Source: Puniceicoccales bacterium (GTDB lineage Bacteria > Verrucomicrobiota > Verrucomicrobiia > Opitutales > LL51). Taken from it: a DNA stretch of 5,154 nucleotides. Under the pieces are notes generated by a model. That model was not told where the DNA came from and made no database searches. It was given only the letters and a program-made list of their open reading frames with translations. The stretch covers positions 1 to 5,154 of the forward strand of contig JAIRZB010000038.1 in the NCBI GenBank assembly GCA_031267435.1, given 5' to 3'. How positions within the stretch are numbered: the first letter of the stretch is position 1; every line of letters starts with the position of its first letter. The position numbers and the translations under genes are program-made. This document shows, in pieces, positions 1-5,015 of the stretch.

Positions 1-17
1 ACTCCTTGACCTCGATA

Positions 18-57
18 TGCGGCCAAACCATGCGAAGTTTCGCATGGTTTGGCCGCA
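18..57. repeat. 18-bp perfect inverted repeat, 4-base loop
   Basis: The left arm 18-35 (TGCGGCCAAACCATGCGA) is exactly complementary to 40-57 and the loop is AGTT. It is the longest stem in the window. No T-tract flanks it on either strand, so it is not a canonical rho-independent terminator, although it could still stabilise an RNA 3' end. Confidence 0.85.
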
Positions 58-71
58 GGGTCAACTTAGTT

Positions 72-102
72 GCCCCGCCCGCGGCGAAGCCGCGGGCGGG
101 GC
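72..102. repeat. 14-bp all-G/C hairpin with GAA triloop
   Basis: Arm 72-85 (GCCCCGCCCGCGGC) pairs perfectly with 89-102 around the triloop GAA. The stem consists only of G and C, which is extreme for an AT-rich surrounding. No T-run follows. Confidence 0.85.
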
Positions 103-166
103 CTTAGGGCCCCTTGGTCGGGCGATTACACCGGCGTCAGCCCCGGGTATCGGCCGTAAAACAGGT

Positions 167-187
167 CCAGGGGATGGTATCCCCTGG
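167..187. repeat. 9-bp hairpin with GGT triloop
   Basis: Arm 167-175 (CCAGGGGAT) is perfectly complementary to 179-187. It belongs to the same style as the neighbouring stem at 197-219: a GGGGA core and a three-base loop. Confidence 0.75.
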
Positions 188-196
188 CAAGGGATT

Positions 197-219
197 GCAA
201 GGGGAAGGATTCCCCTTGC
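197..219. repeat. 10-bp hairpin with GGA triloop
   Basis: Arm 197-206 (GCAAGGGGAA) is perfectly complementary to 210-219. Part of the right arm (213-220) can instead pair with 186-193, so the region could switch between two folds. Confidence 0.75.
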
Positions 220-231
220 CCTGGCGGGGAT

Positions 232-254
232 TCTAAGGGCGCGCAGCCCTTAGA
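232..254. repeat. 9-bp hairpin overlapping the bioD stop codon
   Basis: Arm 232-240 (TCTAAGGGC) pairs with 246-254 around the loop GCGCA. The right arm contains the bioD stop codon (TAA, read from 252-250) and part of the codon before it, so the palindrome cluster starts inside the end of the gene. In the bioD direction the stem is followed by AATCCCC, not by T residues, so a classical intrinsic terminator is not supported. Confidence 0.65.
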
Positions 255-852
255 GGAATACATTTTGTATTTCACGTGGGACAGTTTCGGCGGCGATTAT
301 TTTTCGGATATTTTGGGAATGGGGGAGGACTTTCAAGATTTTTTCGCCGGAAAATTGTTCCACTGTTTCAATTAAAAATTCGTCGATTTCGCCGTTAAGT
401 ACGATACCGACAATGGGAATAGTTCTATTTCTCAAAGCTTCAACGGTTAAAAAAATATGATTAAGGCAACCTAATTTCGACTGGGCAACGATTAGGACTT
501 TGGCATTCATTTTTTTTGCGAGATCAATCATTTGGAAATTTTTAGTAATTGGAACCAATACACCACCTGCTCCTTCGACGACGGCATTATCCGGTGTTTT
601 CTTTAAAATTTCACCCATATCGATATTAATTTTTTCATTACTGGCAGCATCATAGGGGGACAGGGGTAGTTTTAGTCGATAGATTTCGTCGAAGGTGAGT
701 GTATTGGGAAAAAGTTTTTTGACTGTTTCACGATCGCTATCGCCACCGGTCTGAATTGGTTTCCAATAAGCAATTTTCATTTGATGACAAATCCACGCGG
801 AAACAATGGTTTTTCCGACATCGGTATCGGTTCCTGTCACGAAAATATTCAT
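250..852 (-). CDS. bioD: Dethiobiotin synthetase BioD
   Basis: BioD is a cytoplasmic ATP-dependent enzyme that carboxylates 7,8-diaminopelargonate and closes the ureido ring to give dethiobiotin, the step before BioB. The 200-residue product starts with the P-loop G7-T-D-T-D-V-G-K-T15, typical of the family. It has the substrate-binding Lys in Y-W-K31-P-I-Q-T-G, a conserved L-S-P-Y-D-A-A segment (64-70), and the E93-G-A-G-G-V-L-V-P motif. It is somewhat shorter than the usual roughly 220-230 residues, but all core motifs are present and the C-terminal tail after the V-L-P segment has normal length, so it is probably functional. It is the last gene of the operon, one base after the bioC stop, with a good ribosome binding site. 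Its stop lies in the first palindrome of the downstream repeat cluster. The diaminopelargonate-forming bioA is not adjacent. Confidence 0.95.
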   Translation of the reverse strand: MNIFVTGTDTDVGKTIVSAWICHQMKIAYWKPIQTGGDSDRETVKKLFPNTLTFDEIYRLKLPLSPYDAASNEKINIDMGEILKKTPDNAVVEGAGGVLVPITKNFQMIDLAKKMNAKVLIVAQSKLGCLNHIFLTVEALRNRTIPIVGIVLNGEIDEFLIETVEQFSGEKILKVLPHSQNIRKIIAAETVPREIQNVFL

Positions 853-853
853 T

Positions 854-1582
854 TCATTTTCTTCCTAGTACCACGAAAAATACGTTGTAATTCAAATTTA
901 TTTTGACCGGATTCGCCAGAAGTCTTGCCGCTATTTTAATTTTATTCTGCGGAGTCGTTATTCCCTGGGCTCCTATGGACTTAAAATGTTTCGCAGCGTC
1001 GAGGGCATTTTCGAAGAACAGATCATAGCGTTTAAAATCGGAACGAATGACATCGCCCTGTTTTTTTGCTAGGGCAAGCAGAGCCTCAATATTCCAGTAA
1101 TAATGTGCCAAAATTGGAATATTTTTTTCGGCGAATAAATTTTTATAGGCGGCAAAACTTCCTTCGACCGGAATTGAAAAGGCAAAATATTTACATTGCA
1201 ACAAAATTTTCATTAAAAATGATTCAATATTTTCGAACCACTGTAGGGCTAAATTAGAAATTCCGAGGTCATAGGTATTGTTAAATGAGTAGTTTTCGGC
1301 ATCACCGACGATATAATTTTGATTCGGTATTTTATTTTTTGCGCTGAGAATCATATTTTCCGACAGATCGCACAGGGTATAGGTTGCATTGCGGTAATAT
1401 TTTTGGAGGGCGAGGGTTGTAAATCCTGTTCCGCAGCCGATATCGAGAATTTTTTTATGATTTTCGGTGCAGGAGGAGCAGAGACACGCCAGATATTCGG
1501 ACGTTTTCTTTTGAACGGAAGCATGTTGATCATAGGTTGCCGAGGCTTCGCCGAAATTATTTGATAAATGATTCAATTTCAT
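854..1582 (-). CDS. bioC: Malonyl-ACP O-methyltransferase BioC
   Basis: BioC transfers a methyl group from S-adenosylmethionine to malonyl-ACP, disguising it so that fatty-acid synthesis can extend it to pimeloyl-ACP methyl ester. The 242-residue product opens with L-S-N-N-F-G-E-A-S-A-T-Y-D-Q-H-A, matching the diagnostic BioC N-terminus (F-G-x-A-x-x-Y-x-x-H-A). The class I methyltransferase motif I, D-I-G-C-G-T-G, lies at about 47-53, followed by the acidic motif T-L-C-D-L-S and the BioC-like S-N-L-A-L-Q-W. I chose the ATG at 1582. A TTG at 1591 would add three residues (M-L-P), and neither start has a clear Shine-Dalgarno sequence. Translation is probably coupled to the hydrolase gene, which it overlaps by about 26 bases. 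The TGA stop is one base before the bioD ATG. Length is close to the usual 250 or so. Confidence 0.94.
   Translation of the reverse strand: MKLNHLSNNFGEASATYDQHASVQKKTSEYLACLCSSCTENHKKILDIGCGTGFTTLALQKYYRNATYTLCDLSENMILSAKNKIPNQNYIVGDAENYSFNNTYDLGISNLALQWFENIESFLMKILLQCKYFAFSIPVEGSFAAYKNLFAEKNIPILAHYYWNIEALLALAKKQGDVIRSDFKRYDLFFENALDAAKHFKSIGAQGITTPQNKIKIAARLLANPVKINLNYNVFFVVLGRK
861..866 (-). promoter_or_regulatory. Ribosome binding site of bioD
   Basis: AGGAAG reads on the minus strand 8 bases before the bioD ATG, inside the last codons of bioC. It is the only clear Shine-Dalgarno sequence in the operon and supports the ATG at 852 as the bioD start. Confidence 0.7.
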
Positions 1583-2156
1583 GGGCAACAATTTTCGGAC
1601 TATGAAATCCCAATGTATGGTTAATATCTAGATTCAATATTTTTACCGTTACATTGGCCATGGCTGAAAAATTGTCATCAATAATAATTTTAGGGACAAT
1701 TTTATCTGCGTATGTTCCAATGACCATCGTCGGTACACCGCAATGGGAGTAGTTTTTTTTCATCATTTTCAATTCGGAAAGCAATATTTTTTTCGATAAA
1801 CTTCCGGATATCCGGGCGAGATACCCGCATGATTGGTAAAATTTTTCCAATTCCCTCACATGATCGATTTCAATATTTTGAATCATAGTATTCAATTTTG
1901 GTTCAATAATTTTTCGCAACGCATCGTAATGGCCGCAAAAATTTAAAAATCCCTGCAAGCCAATTAGATGGGAAAATTGGAGGGCCGAGTGATTAAGTTT
2001 TAAGAAGCCCAAAGAATGGCCAATGGCGATATATTTTTGGTTTGGGTCGACTGTTTCATCGCCGAAGTAATGGATATTACCATCCAACAGAGGAACTAGG
2101 TGTTGCCAATAGTCGTCCGTGAAACCAAAACCGTGGGCTAGAATATAATTTTTCAT
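1557..2156 (-). CDS. Short alpha/beta hydrolase, probable pimeloyl-ACP methyl ester esterase (BioH/BioG role)
   Basis: The 199-residue product has the marks of an alpha/beta-hydrolase serine esterase. H8-G-F-G-F resembles the oxyanion-hole loop, the nucleophile elbow is G46-H-S48-L-G50, the likely acid is Asp151 in G-T-Y-A-D-K-I-V-P, and the likely catalytic His is H180 in N-H-T-L-G-F. Lying between bioF and bioC, it most plausibly removes the methyl ester from pimeloyl-ACP methyl ester, the job done by BioH, BioG, BioK and others. It is clearly shorter than enterobacterial BioH (about 256 residues), with a compact segment between Ser48 and Asp151, so it probably belongs to a different esterase subfamily. 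I therefore give no symbol. Its ATG overlaps the bioF TGA as ATGA, which implies translational coupling. No Shine-Dalgarno sequence is visible. The function rests on context plus the triad. Confidence 0.85.
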   Translation of the reverse strand: MKNYILAHGFGFTDDYWQHLVPLLDGNIHYFGDETVDPNQKYIAIGHSLGFLKLNHSALQFSHLIGLQGFLNFCGHYDALRKIIEPKLNTMIQNIEIDHVRELEKFYQSCGYLARISGSLSKKILLSELKMMKKNYSHCGVPTMVIGTYADKIVPKIIIDDNFSAMANVTVKILNLDINHTLGFHSPKIVAHEIESFIK

Positions 2157-3256
2157 GGGACGAGGGTTTGGATTAATGTTTCGATTGCGCTCGAAGTATG
2201 ATGGGCACAGAGCGCGATACGGATGCGTGGTGTTGGTGAAGTGGGCCGTGTAATACCGGAGACAACCACACCATTTTTAATACATTGCCCCTTCATTTTC
2301 AGCATTAGTTCTACATTTTCGCATGGTATGGGCACAATATTCGTGCCCTTTCCTTCTGCATTTATTCCGTGATATTTCAAGATATTTCTGAGTTTTTGCG
2401 TTTCGTTGAGCAAGTTTATTCGCACATCGACCAATGAGCGAATCAAATTCCAAGCGCACATTGCCGCGCCGATACAAAACGGTGAAAGGGCGGTGGAGTA
2501 GATGAAACTTTTACATTTTTTGACGAGATAATTTTGGATGAGATGGGAGCAAGCGACATAGGCACCCGAGGATCCCACTGCTTTACTCAGCGTTCCCATG
2601 GTGAGTGTTGTTTCTGGATTTAGGGCATAATTCGTCGACAATCCGTAGCCATTTTCCCCATAGAGTCCGGTAGCATGGGCCTCATCGAGGTATAATAATG
2701 TTCCATAGCGTTGGGATAAATCGGACAGGGCCCGAAGGTCGGCCCTATCGCCATCCATGCCAAAAACCGTTTCAGATACGATGATACTGTGCCTAGGATT
2801 TTCTTTTTTTAGAATTGTATCGAGGTGATCGTAGTCCAAGTGATTGAATCGGAGTAACTTTGCGTGGCTTGCAAAGGCGCCGTGGTACATACTTGCGTGA
2901 TTTAGTTTATCGAAAATGACGGTTGTATTCCCATTGGTCAAGCATTCAAGGATACCCGAATTGGCTTGAAATCCGGAATTAAAGACCAGGGCTGTTTCCG
3001 TTTTTTTATCCTTTGCGATCATTGCTTCGAATTCGGCAAAGAGTCGTTTATTACCGGAAAGCAATCGCGATCCCGTACTTCCGGCGCCATATGCCCTAGC
3101 CGCATTGCAGCCGGCTTCAATGACCGCACCATTCCTAGAAAGTCCCAGGTAATCGTTGCTCGAAAAATCGATAAAAGTTTCCGGATAATTTACTAACTTC
3201 CGAATATTGTCCGTTTCTAGGATAAGTTTTTTATATTGTATGAGCAATTCAGCCAT
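2153..3256 (-). CDS. bioF: 8-amino-7-oxononanoate synthase BioF
   Basis: BioF is a cytoplasmic PLP enzyme that decarboxylatively condenses L-alanine with pimeloyl-ACP (or CoA) to give 8-amino-7-oxononanoate. The 367-residue product shows the alpha-oxoamine synthase signature in order: D-F-S-S-N-D-Y-L-G-L (30-39), G-A-G-S-T-G-S-R-L-L-S-G-N (57-69), S-E-T-V-F-G-M-D-G-D (161-170), D191-E-A-H194-A-T-G with the PLP-pairing Asp and stacking His, the Schiff-base Lys225 in T-L-S-K-A-V-G, and the C-terminal R-P-T-S-P-T-P-R-I-R-I-A. It is slightly shorter than the usual roughly 385 residues, mainly at the N-terminus, with nothing essential missing. It is the first gene of the operon seen here and its stop overlaps the next start. 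2-Amino-3-ketobutyrate ligase and 5-aminolevulinate synthase are related folds, but the neighbours decide for BioF. Confidence 0.95.
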   Translation of the reverse strand: MAELLIQYKKLILETDNIRKLVNYPETFIDFSSNDYLGLSRNGAVIEAGCNAARAYGAGSTGSRLLSGNKRLFAEFEAMIAKDKKTETALVFNSGFQANSGILECLTNGNTTVIFDKLNHASMYHGAFASHAKLLRFNHLDYDHLDTILKKENPRHSIIVSETVFGMDGDRADLRALSDLSQRYGTLLYLDEAHATGLYGENGYGLSTNYALNPETTLTMGTLSKAVGSSGAYVACSHLIQNYLVKKCKSFIYSTALSPFCIGAAMCAWNLIRSLVDVRINLLNETQKLRNILKYHGINAEGKGTNIVPIPCENVELMLKMKGQCIKNGVVVSGITRPTSPTPRIRIALCAHHTSSAIETLIQTLVP

Positions 3257-3267
3257 GGCATGGGTTC

Positions 3268-3296
3268 ACTTCTGTTGGGATTCAATTTTTCGTCAA
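3268..3296 (-). promoter_or_regulatory. Tentative bioF promoter
   Basis: The minus strand carries TTGACG at 3296-3291, five of six bases of the sigma70 -35 consensus. At 17-base spacing the -10 position reads AGAAGT, a poor match. A better -10-like AATAAT lies at 3306-3301 but lacks a good -35. The operon needs a promoter in this interval, but the exact site is uncertain. Confidence 0.25.
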
Positions 3297-3337
3297 CCAC
3301 ATTATTAATGATTAGATTGGTTTATTTTCTGGGACTC

Positions 3338-3364
3338 ATACACGAAGTGTATTATTTTTTTTTT
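3338..3364 (+). terminator. Terminator-like hairpin plus T10 tract
   Basis: ATACAC (3338-3343) pairs with GTGTAT (3347-3352) around a GAA triloop, and a run of ten T residues (3355-3364) follows shortly after. The polarity fits an intrinsic terminator on the plus strand. No plus-strand gene lies upstream in the window, so it would stop transcription antisense to the biotin operon or act as a leader attenuator of the downstream gene. The stem is short (6 bp) and AT-containing, so strength is doubtful. Confidence 0.4.
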
Positions 3365-3393
3365 GCAATAGGTTTCAGACCGGGGGTGCAAAT

Positions 3394-3426
3394 GTTTGAT
3401 TGTAGAAAATTCTAAAATTTTCAAAC
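3394..3426. promoter_or_regulatory. AT-rich dyad, possible operator
   Basis: GAAAATT (3405-3411) is complementary to AATTTTC (3416-3422) around CTAA, and GTTT (3394-3397) can pair outside it with AAAC (3423-3426). The dyad contains TAAAAT (3413-3418), a good -10 match, and sits just before a TTGACG box. A dyad placed over a promoter suggests a repressor site, but no known regulator motif is recognised and AT-rich DNA produces such dyads by chance. Confidence 0.2.
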
Positions 3427-3433
3427 TTGGTGC

Positions 3434-3462
3434 TTGACGTTTTGAATTTTGCATAGAGGAAT
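3434..3462 (+). promoter_or_regulatory. Tentative promoter of the exported-protein gene
   Basis: TTGACG (3434-3439) matches the -35 consensus in five of six positions. With 17-base spacing the -10 is AGGAAT, a weak match. TAGAAT (3462-3467) is a better hexamer but is spaced 22 bases away. An alternative start could use TAAAAT at 3413-3418. AGAGGA at 3455-3460 resembles a Shine-Dalgarno sequence but lies 15 bases from the chosen ATG. Confidence 0.25.
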
Positions 3463-3475
3463 AGAATCAACGGAA

Positions 3476-5011
3476 ATGAGTACGGAAATAAGTACGGATA
3501 AATTTAGGAAGATTTTGACCATAGTTCTGATAGGTATGGTCACGTGGAATATATTCGGTGCGGCTTGGAATCCACAGCAAGGGCGATCCCGAGATTTGCG
3601 AAAGGAGAATGAGCAGTATTCCCGGAATTCGTGGAGAAGGACTCAGCCCACGGGGGGAAGAAATGCGAGGCAAACAAGGAACGTTGGCCGACAAAATTCC
3701 CGGAATTCGCGGAGAAGCAATCGATCCGCGGGGAGAAGAAATGCGAGGCAAACAAGGAACGTTGGCCGACAAAATTCCAGAGGTTCGCGGAGAAGGACTC
3801 AGCCCGCGGGGGGAAGAAATGCGAGACCAATAAAGGACGTTGGCCAAGAATATTTTCAGGACCTATGGAAAAAAAATCAGCCCGCGAGGGAAGAAAATAT
3901 GAGGCAAACAAGGGACGTTGGCCGACAAAATTCCCAGGATTTGCAGTGGGAAAATCTTTTACTACCGCCAGCGATGCCATCGCCGGCGCCAGAGACGCCA
4001 TTATCCCCGTCAGAGACGCCATTATTCTCCCCGCCAGCGATGCCATCGCCGGCGTCAGAGACGCCATTATTCTCCCCGCCAGAGACGCCATTGCCAAGGT
4101 CAGCGACGCCATTGCCATTAGTAGGGACGGCAAATATGCCAAGCCTTACACCGGATAGGAGTTCTGAGATTCAACGGAGATCCGAAAGTGTCGCTGTGAT
4201 GTTCGTTGCGGATTTATACCGTAATGAAACCCAGTCTCGCAATATGGTACATGTTGTAAATGAGTTATTAAAAGAGGTCGGGAAATACAAGACGGTCGTG
4301 GTGTGCGTTAATGGTACGGATGTGAGTGATGCCCCTGTGGATTGGTCGGAAAGAATTCAAAAACTTTACAACGATTTCCCTGCAAGCGATAGGGTGCAGC
4401 TTGTCATTAATCTAGGAAACCATGAATTTATGCATCCGAAGGAAGTAACGGCTACTCTAGGGGCGTTAGTTGCAGGAGGGCGAACGCACGTCGTGAGTAA
4501 TATCGATCCAGGAAATGGACCGCTTTTGGGATTGGTAAGACCTTTCGTTGCAATCGCAAACATGACATTTGTTGGATACTGTACAGGTAAGATTTTCAGG
4601 GATCCCCGTTGTCGGATTGCCAGAGATAAAGGATATTTTGTTGGCGATGAGCCAAACCACAGCGCACGATTTAAAGAAAGTATTCAAAATGTAAGGACTC
4701 CCGTTCTGGTCGTTTTGTCCGATGGAACGCGGAATGAATCTAGTGTCGAATGTTGGCCGCAGGTGTTAAAATATTGTTCTCCGCAGACGATACATAGGTT
4801 TGTAGCTCTCCGTGGCTCTCCAGAATTTTCTAAGGATTGTCAAGATAGCCAATTCGAAGGTGCGAAAAGGGTATTTTATATTCCACCATTTGGTCGTGGC
4901 GCAGGGATATTAAGATTGTATAAAAAAAATTCAAATGAAGAAATTAGTTGTTATTGTGAAACCCCATCATTTTGGCACAAAAGGTTAGAAGTTGTGCCGC
5001 AAACTCTATAA
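3476..5011 (+). CDS. Exported repeat protein with a degenerate UshA-like phosphoesterase domain
   Basis: I do not recognise a named gene. The 511-residue product has a signal peptide (basic K9-F-R-K, hydrophobic core about 13-28, likely cleavage after G28-A-A), so it should be exported. Residues 34-163 are five 26-residue Arg/Asn/Gln-rich repeats, and 164-217 is a Pro/Ser/Thr linker with a 22-residue repeat. From about 239 to 475 the order of motifs matches the metallophosphoesterase domain of UshA-type 5'-nucleotidases: V-M-F-V-A-D246-L-Y, N-G-T-D282, G314-N-H-E-F, V-V-S-N-I-D, V-V-L-S-D416-G. Asp246, Asp282, Asn315 and His316 are kept, but the second residue of the D-x-H motif is Tyr248, the catalytic Asp after G-N-H-E-F is Met319, and the later His ligands are missing. 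The UshA C-terminal domain is absent. Eight cysteines in the C-terminal part could form disulfides. I chose the ATG; a TTG at 3449 would add nine residues that the neighbouring paralogue lacks. Confidence 0.85.
   Translation: MSTEISTDKFRKILTIVLIGMVTWNIFGAAWNPQQGRSRDLRKENEQYSRNSWRRTQPTGGRNARQTRNVGRQNSRNSRRSNRSAGRRNARQTRNVGRQNSRGSRRRTQPAGGRNARPIKDVGQEYFQDLWKKNQPAREENMRQTRDVGRQNSQDLQWENLLLPPAMPSPAPETPLSPSETPLFSPPAMPSPASETPLFSPPETPLPRSATPLPLVGTANMPSLTPDRSSEIQRRSESVAVMFVADLYRNETQSRNMVHVVNELLKEVGKYKTVVVCVNGTDVSDAPVDWSERIQKLYNDFPASDRVQLVINLGNHEFMHPKEVTATLGALVAGGRTHVVSNIDPGNGPLLGLVRPFVAIANMTFVGYCTGKIFRDPRCRIARDKGYFVGDEPNHSARFKESIQNVRTPVLVVLSDGTRNESSVECWPQVLKYCSPQTIHRFVALRGSPEFSKDCQDSQFEGAKRVFYIPPFGRGAGILRLYKKNSNEEISCYCETPSFWHKRLEVVPQTL
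3575..3964 (+). repeat. Five 78-bp coding tandem repeats (26 residues each)
   Basis: Units start at 3575, 3653, 3731, 3809 and 3887 and encode residues 34-59, 60-85, 86-111, 112-137 and 138-163. The core is N-A-R-Q-T-R-N-V-G-R-Q-N-S. Units 2 and 3 contain 8 and 9 arginines and no acidic residue, while units 4 and 5 gain acidic residues. Units 2 and 3 are identical over 44 consecutive bases (3657-3700 against 3735-3778). The segment 3633-3669 recurs at 3789-3825 with one mismatch, a 156-base (two-unit) offset. The first unit is the most diverged and easily missed. The array keeps several reading frames open on both strands. Confidence 0.9.
3965..4096 (+). repeat. Two 66-bp coding repeats of the Pro-rich linker
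   Basis: Units 3965-4030 and 4031-4096 encode residues 164-185 and 186-207, both beginning P-P-A-M-P-S-P-A and carrying E-T-P-L blocks. A shorter S-A-T-P-L-P-L remnant follows (209-215). The segment joins the basic repeats to the globular domain and is expected to be an extended, unstructured spacer. Confidence 0.85.
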
Positions 5012-5015
5012 AATT

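Larger units (their letters stand above)
18..254. repeat. GC-rich cluster of five perfect palindromes downstream of bioD
   Basis: This stretch holds no convincing gene. It contains five perfect inverted repeats with 3-5 base loops: 18-35/40-57, 72-85/89-102, 167-175/179-187, 197-206/210-219 and 232-240/246-254. Alternative pairings also exist: 186-193 (GGCAAGGG) with 213-220 (CCCTTGCC), and 167-172 with 219-224. It is far richer in G and C than the coding DNA beside it, and no stem is followed by a T-tract on either strand. Arrays of this kind resemble the REP/MITE-like intergenic palindromic elements of proteobacterial genomes. Whether this one is mobile, a transcript-end stabiliser or a relic cannot be told from one copy. 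Bases 1-17 show nothing recognisable. Confidence 0.75.
3257..3475. other. Divergent intergenic region between bioF and the exported-protein gene
   Basis: About 220 bases without a gene separate the two divergent transcription units, so both promoters should lie here. It contains a TTGACG box on each strand, a short hairpin followed by ten T residues, and an AT-rich dyad at 3394-3426. I found no recognisable BirA operator (TTGTAAACC and its inverted partner) or BioR-type box (TTAT-core-ATAA), so control of the biotin genes is not evident from known sites. Confidence 0.7.

Noticed and set aside
18..57. Intrinsic terminator of the biotin operon
   Set aside because: The 18-bp stem is strong but there is no T-tract after it on either strand, and it lies about 190 bases beyond the bioD stop.
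17..253. Plus-strand open frame of 78 codons through the palindrome block
   Set aside because: It is made almost wholly of the inverted repeats, has no domain or ribosome binding site, and runs across the bioD stop. It is an accidental frame in GC-rich DNA.
250..300. bioD truncated by insertion of the palindrome block, which would supply the stop codon
   Set aside because: The stop does lie in a palindrome arm, but the residues after the V-L-P segment are as many as in ordinary BioD, so no C-terminal loss is evident.
1753..1760. Phase-variable homopolymer (eight T) in the hydrolase gene
   Set aside because: It simply encodes Lys-Lys-Asn in an AT-rich gene, where many similar runs occur. There is no sign of an alternative frame that would make slippage meaningful.
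3257..3448. BirA or BioR operator controlling the biotin operon
   Set aside because: No TTGTAAACC-type inverted pair and no TTAT-core-ATAA box was found in the interval, so known biotin control sites are not supported.
3575..4096. CRISPR array
   Set aside because: The repeats are contiguous, in frame and coding, with no unique spacers and no cas genes nearby.
3540..4142. Minus-strand open frame of 200 codons antisense to the repeat arrays
   Set aside because: Both repeats have periods divisible by three, so any frame open in one unit stays open in all. The monotonous M-A-S-L repeats mirror the coding repeats, and the plus frame has the signal peptide and domain.
3631..4158. Plus-strand open frame of 175 codons in another frame of the repeats
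   Set aside because: Same cause: in-phase tandem repeats keep alternative frames open. It has no start context and ends where the repeats end.
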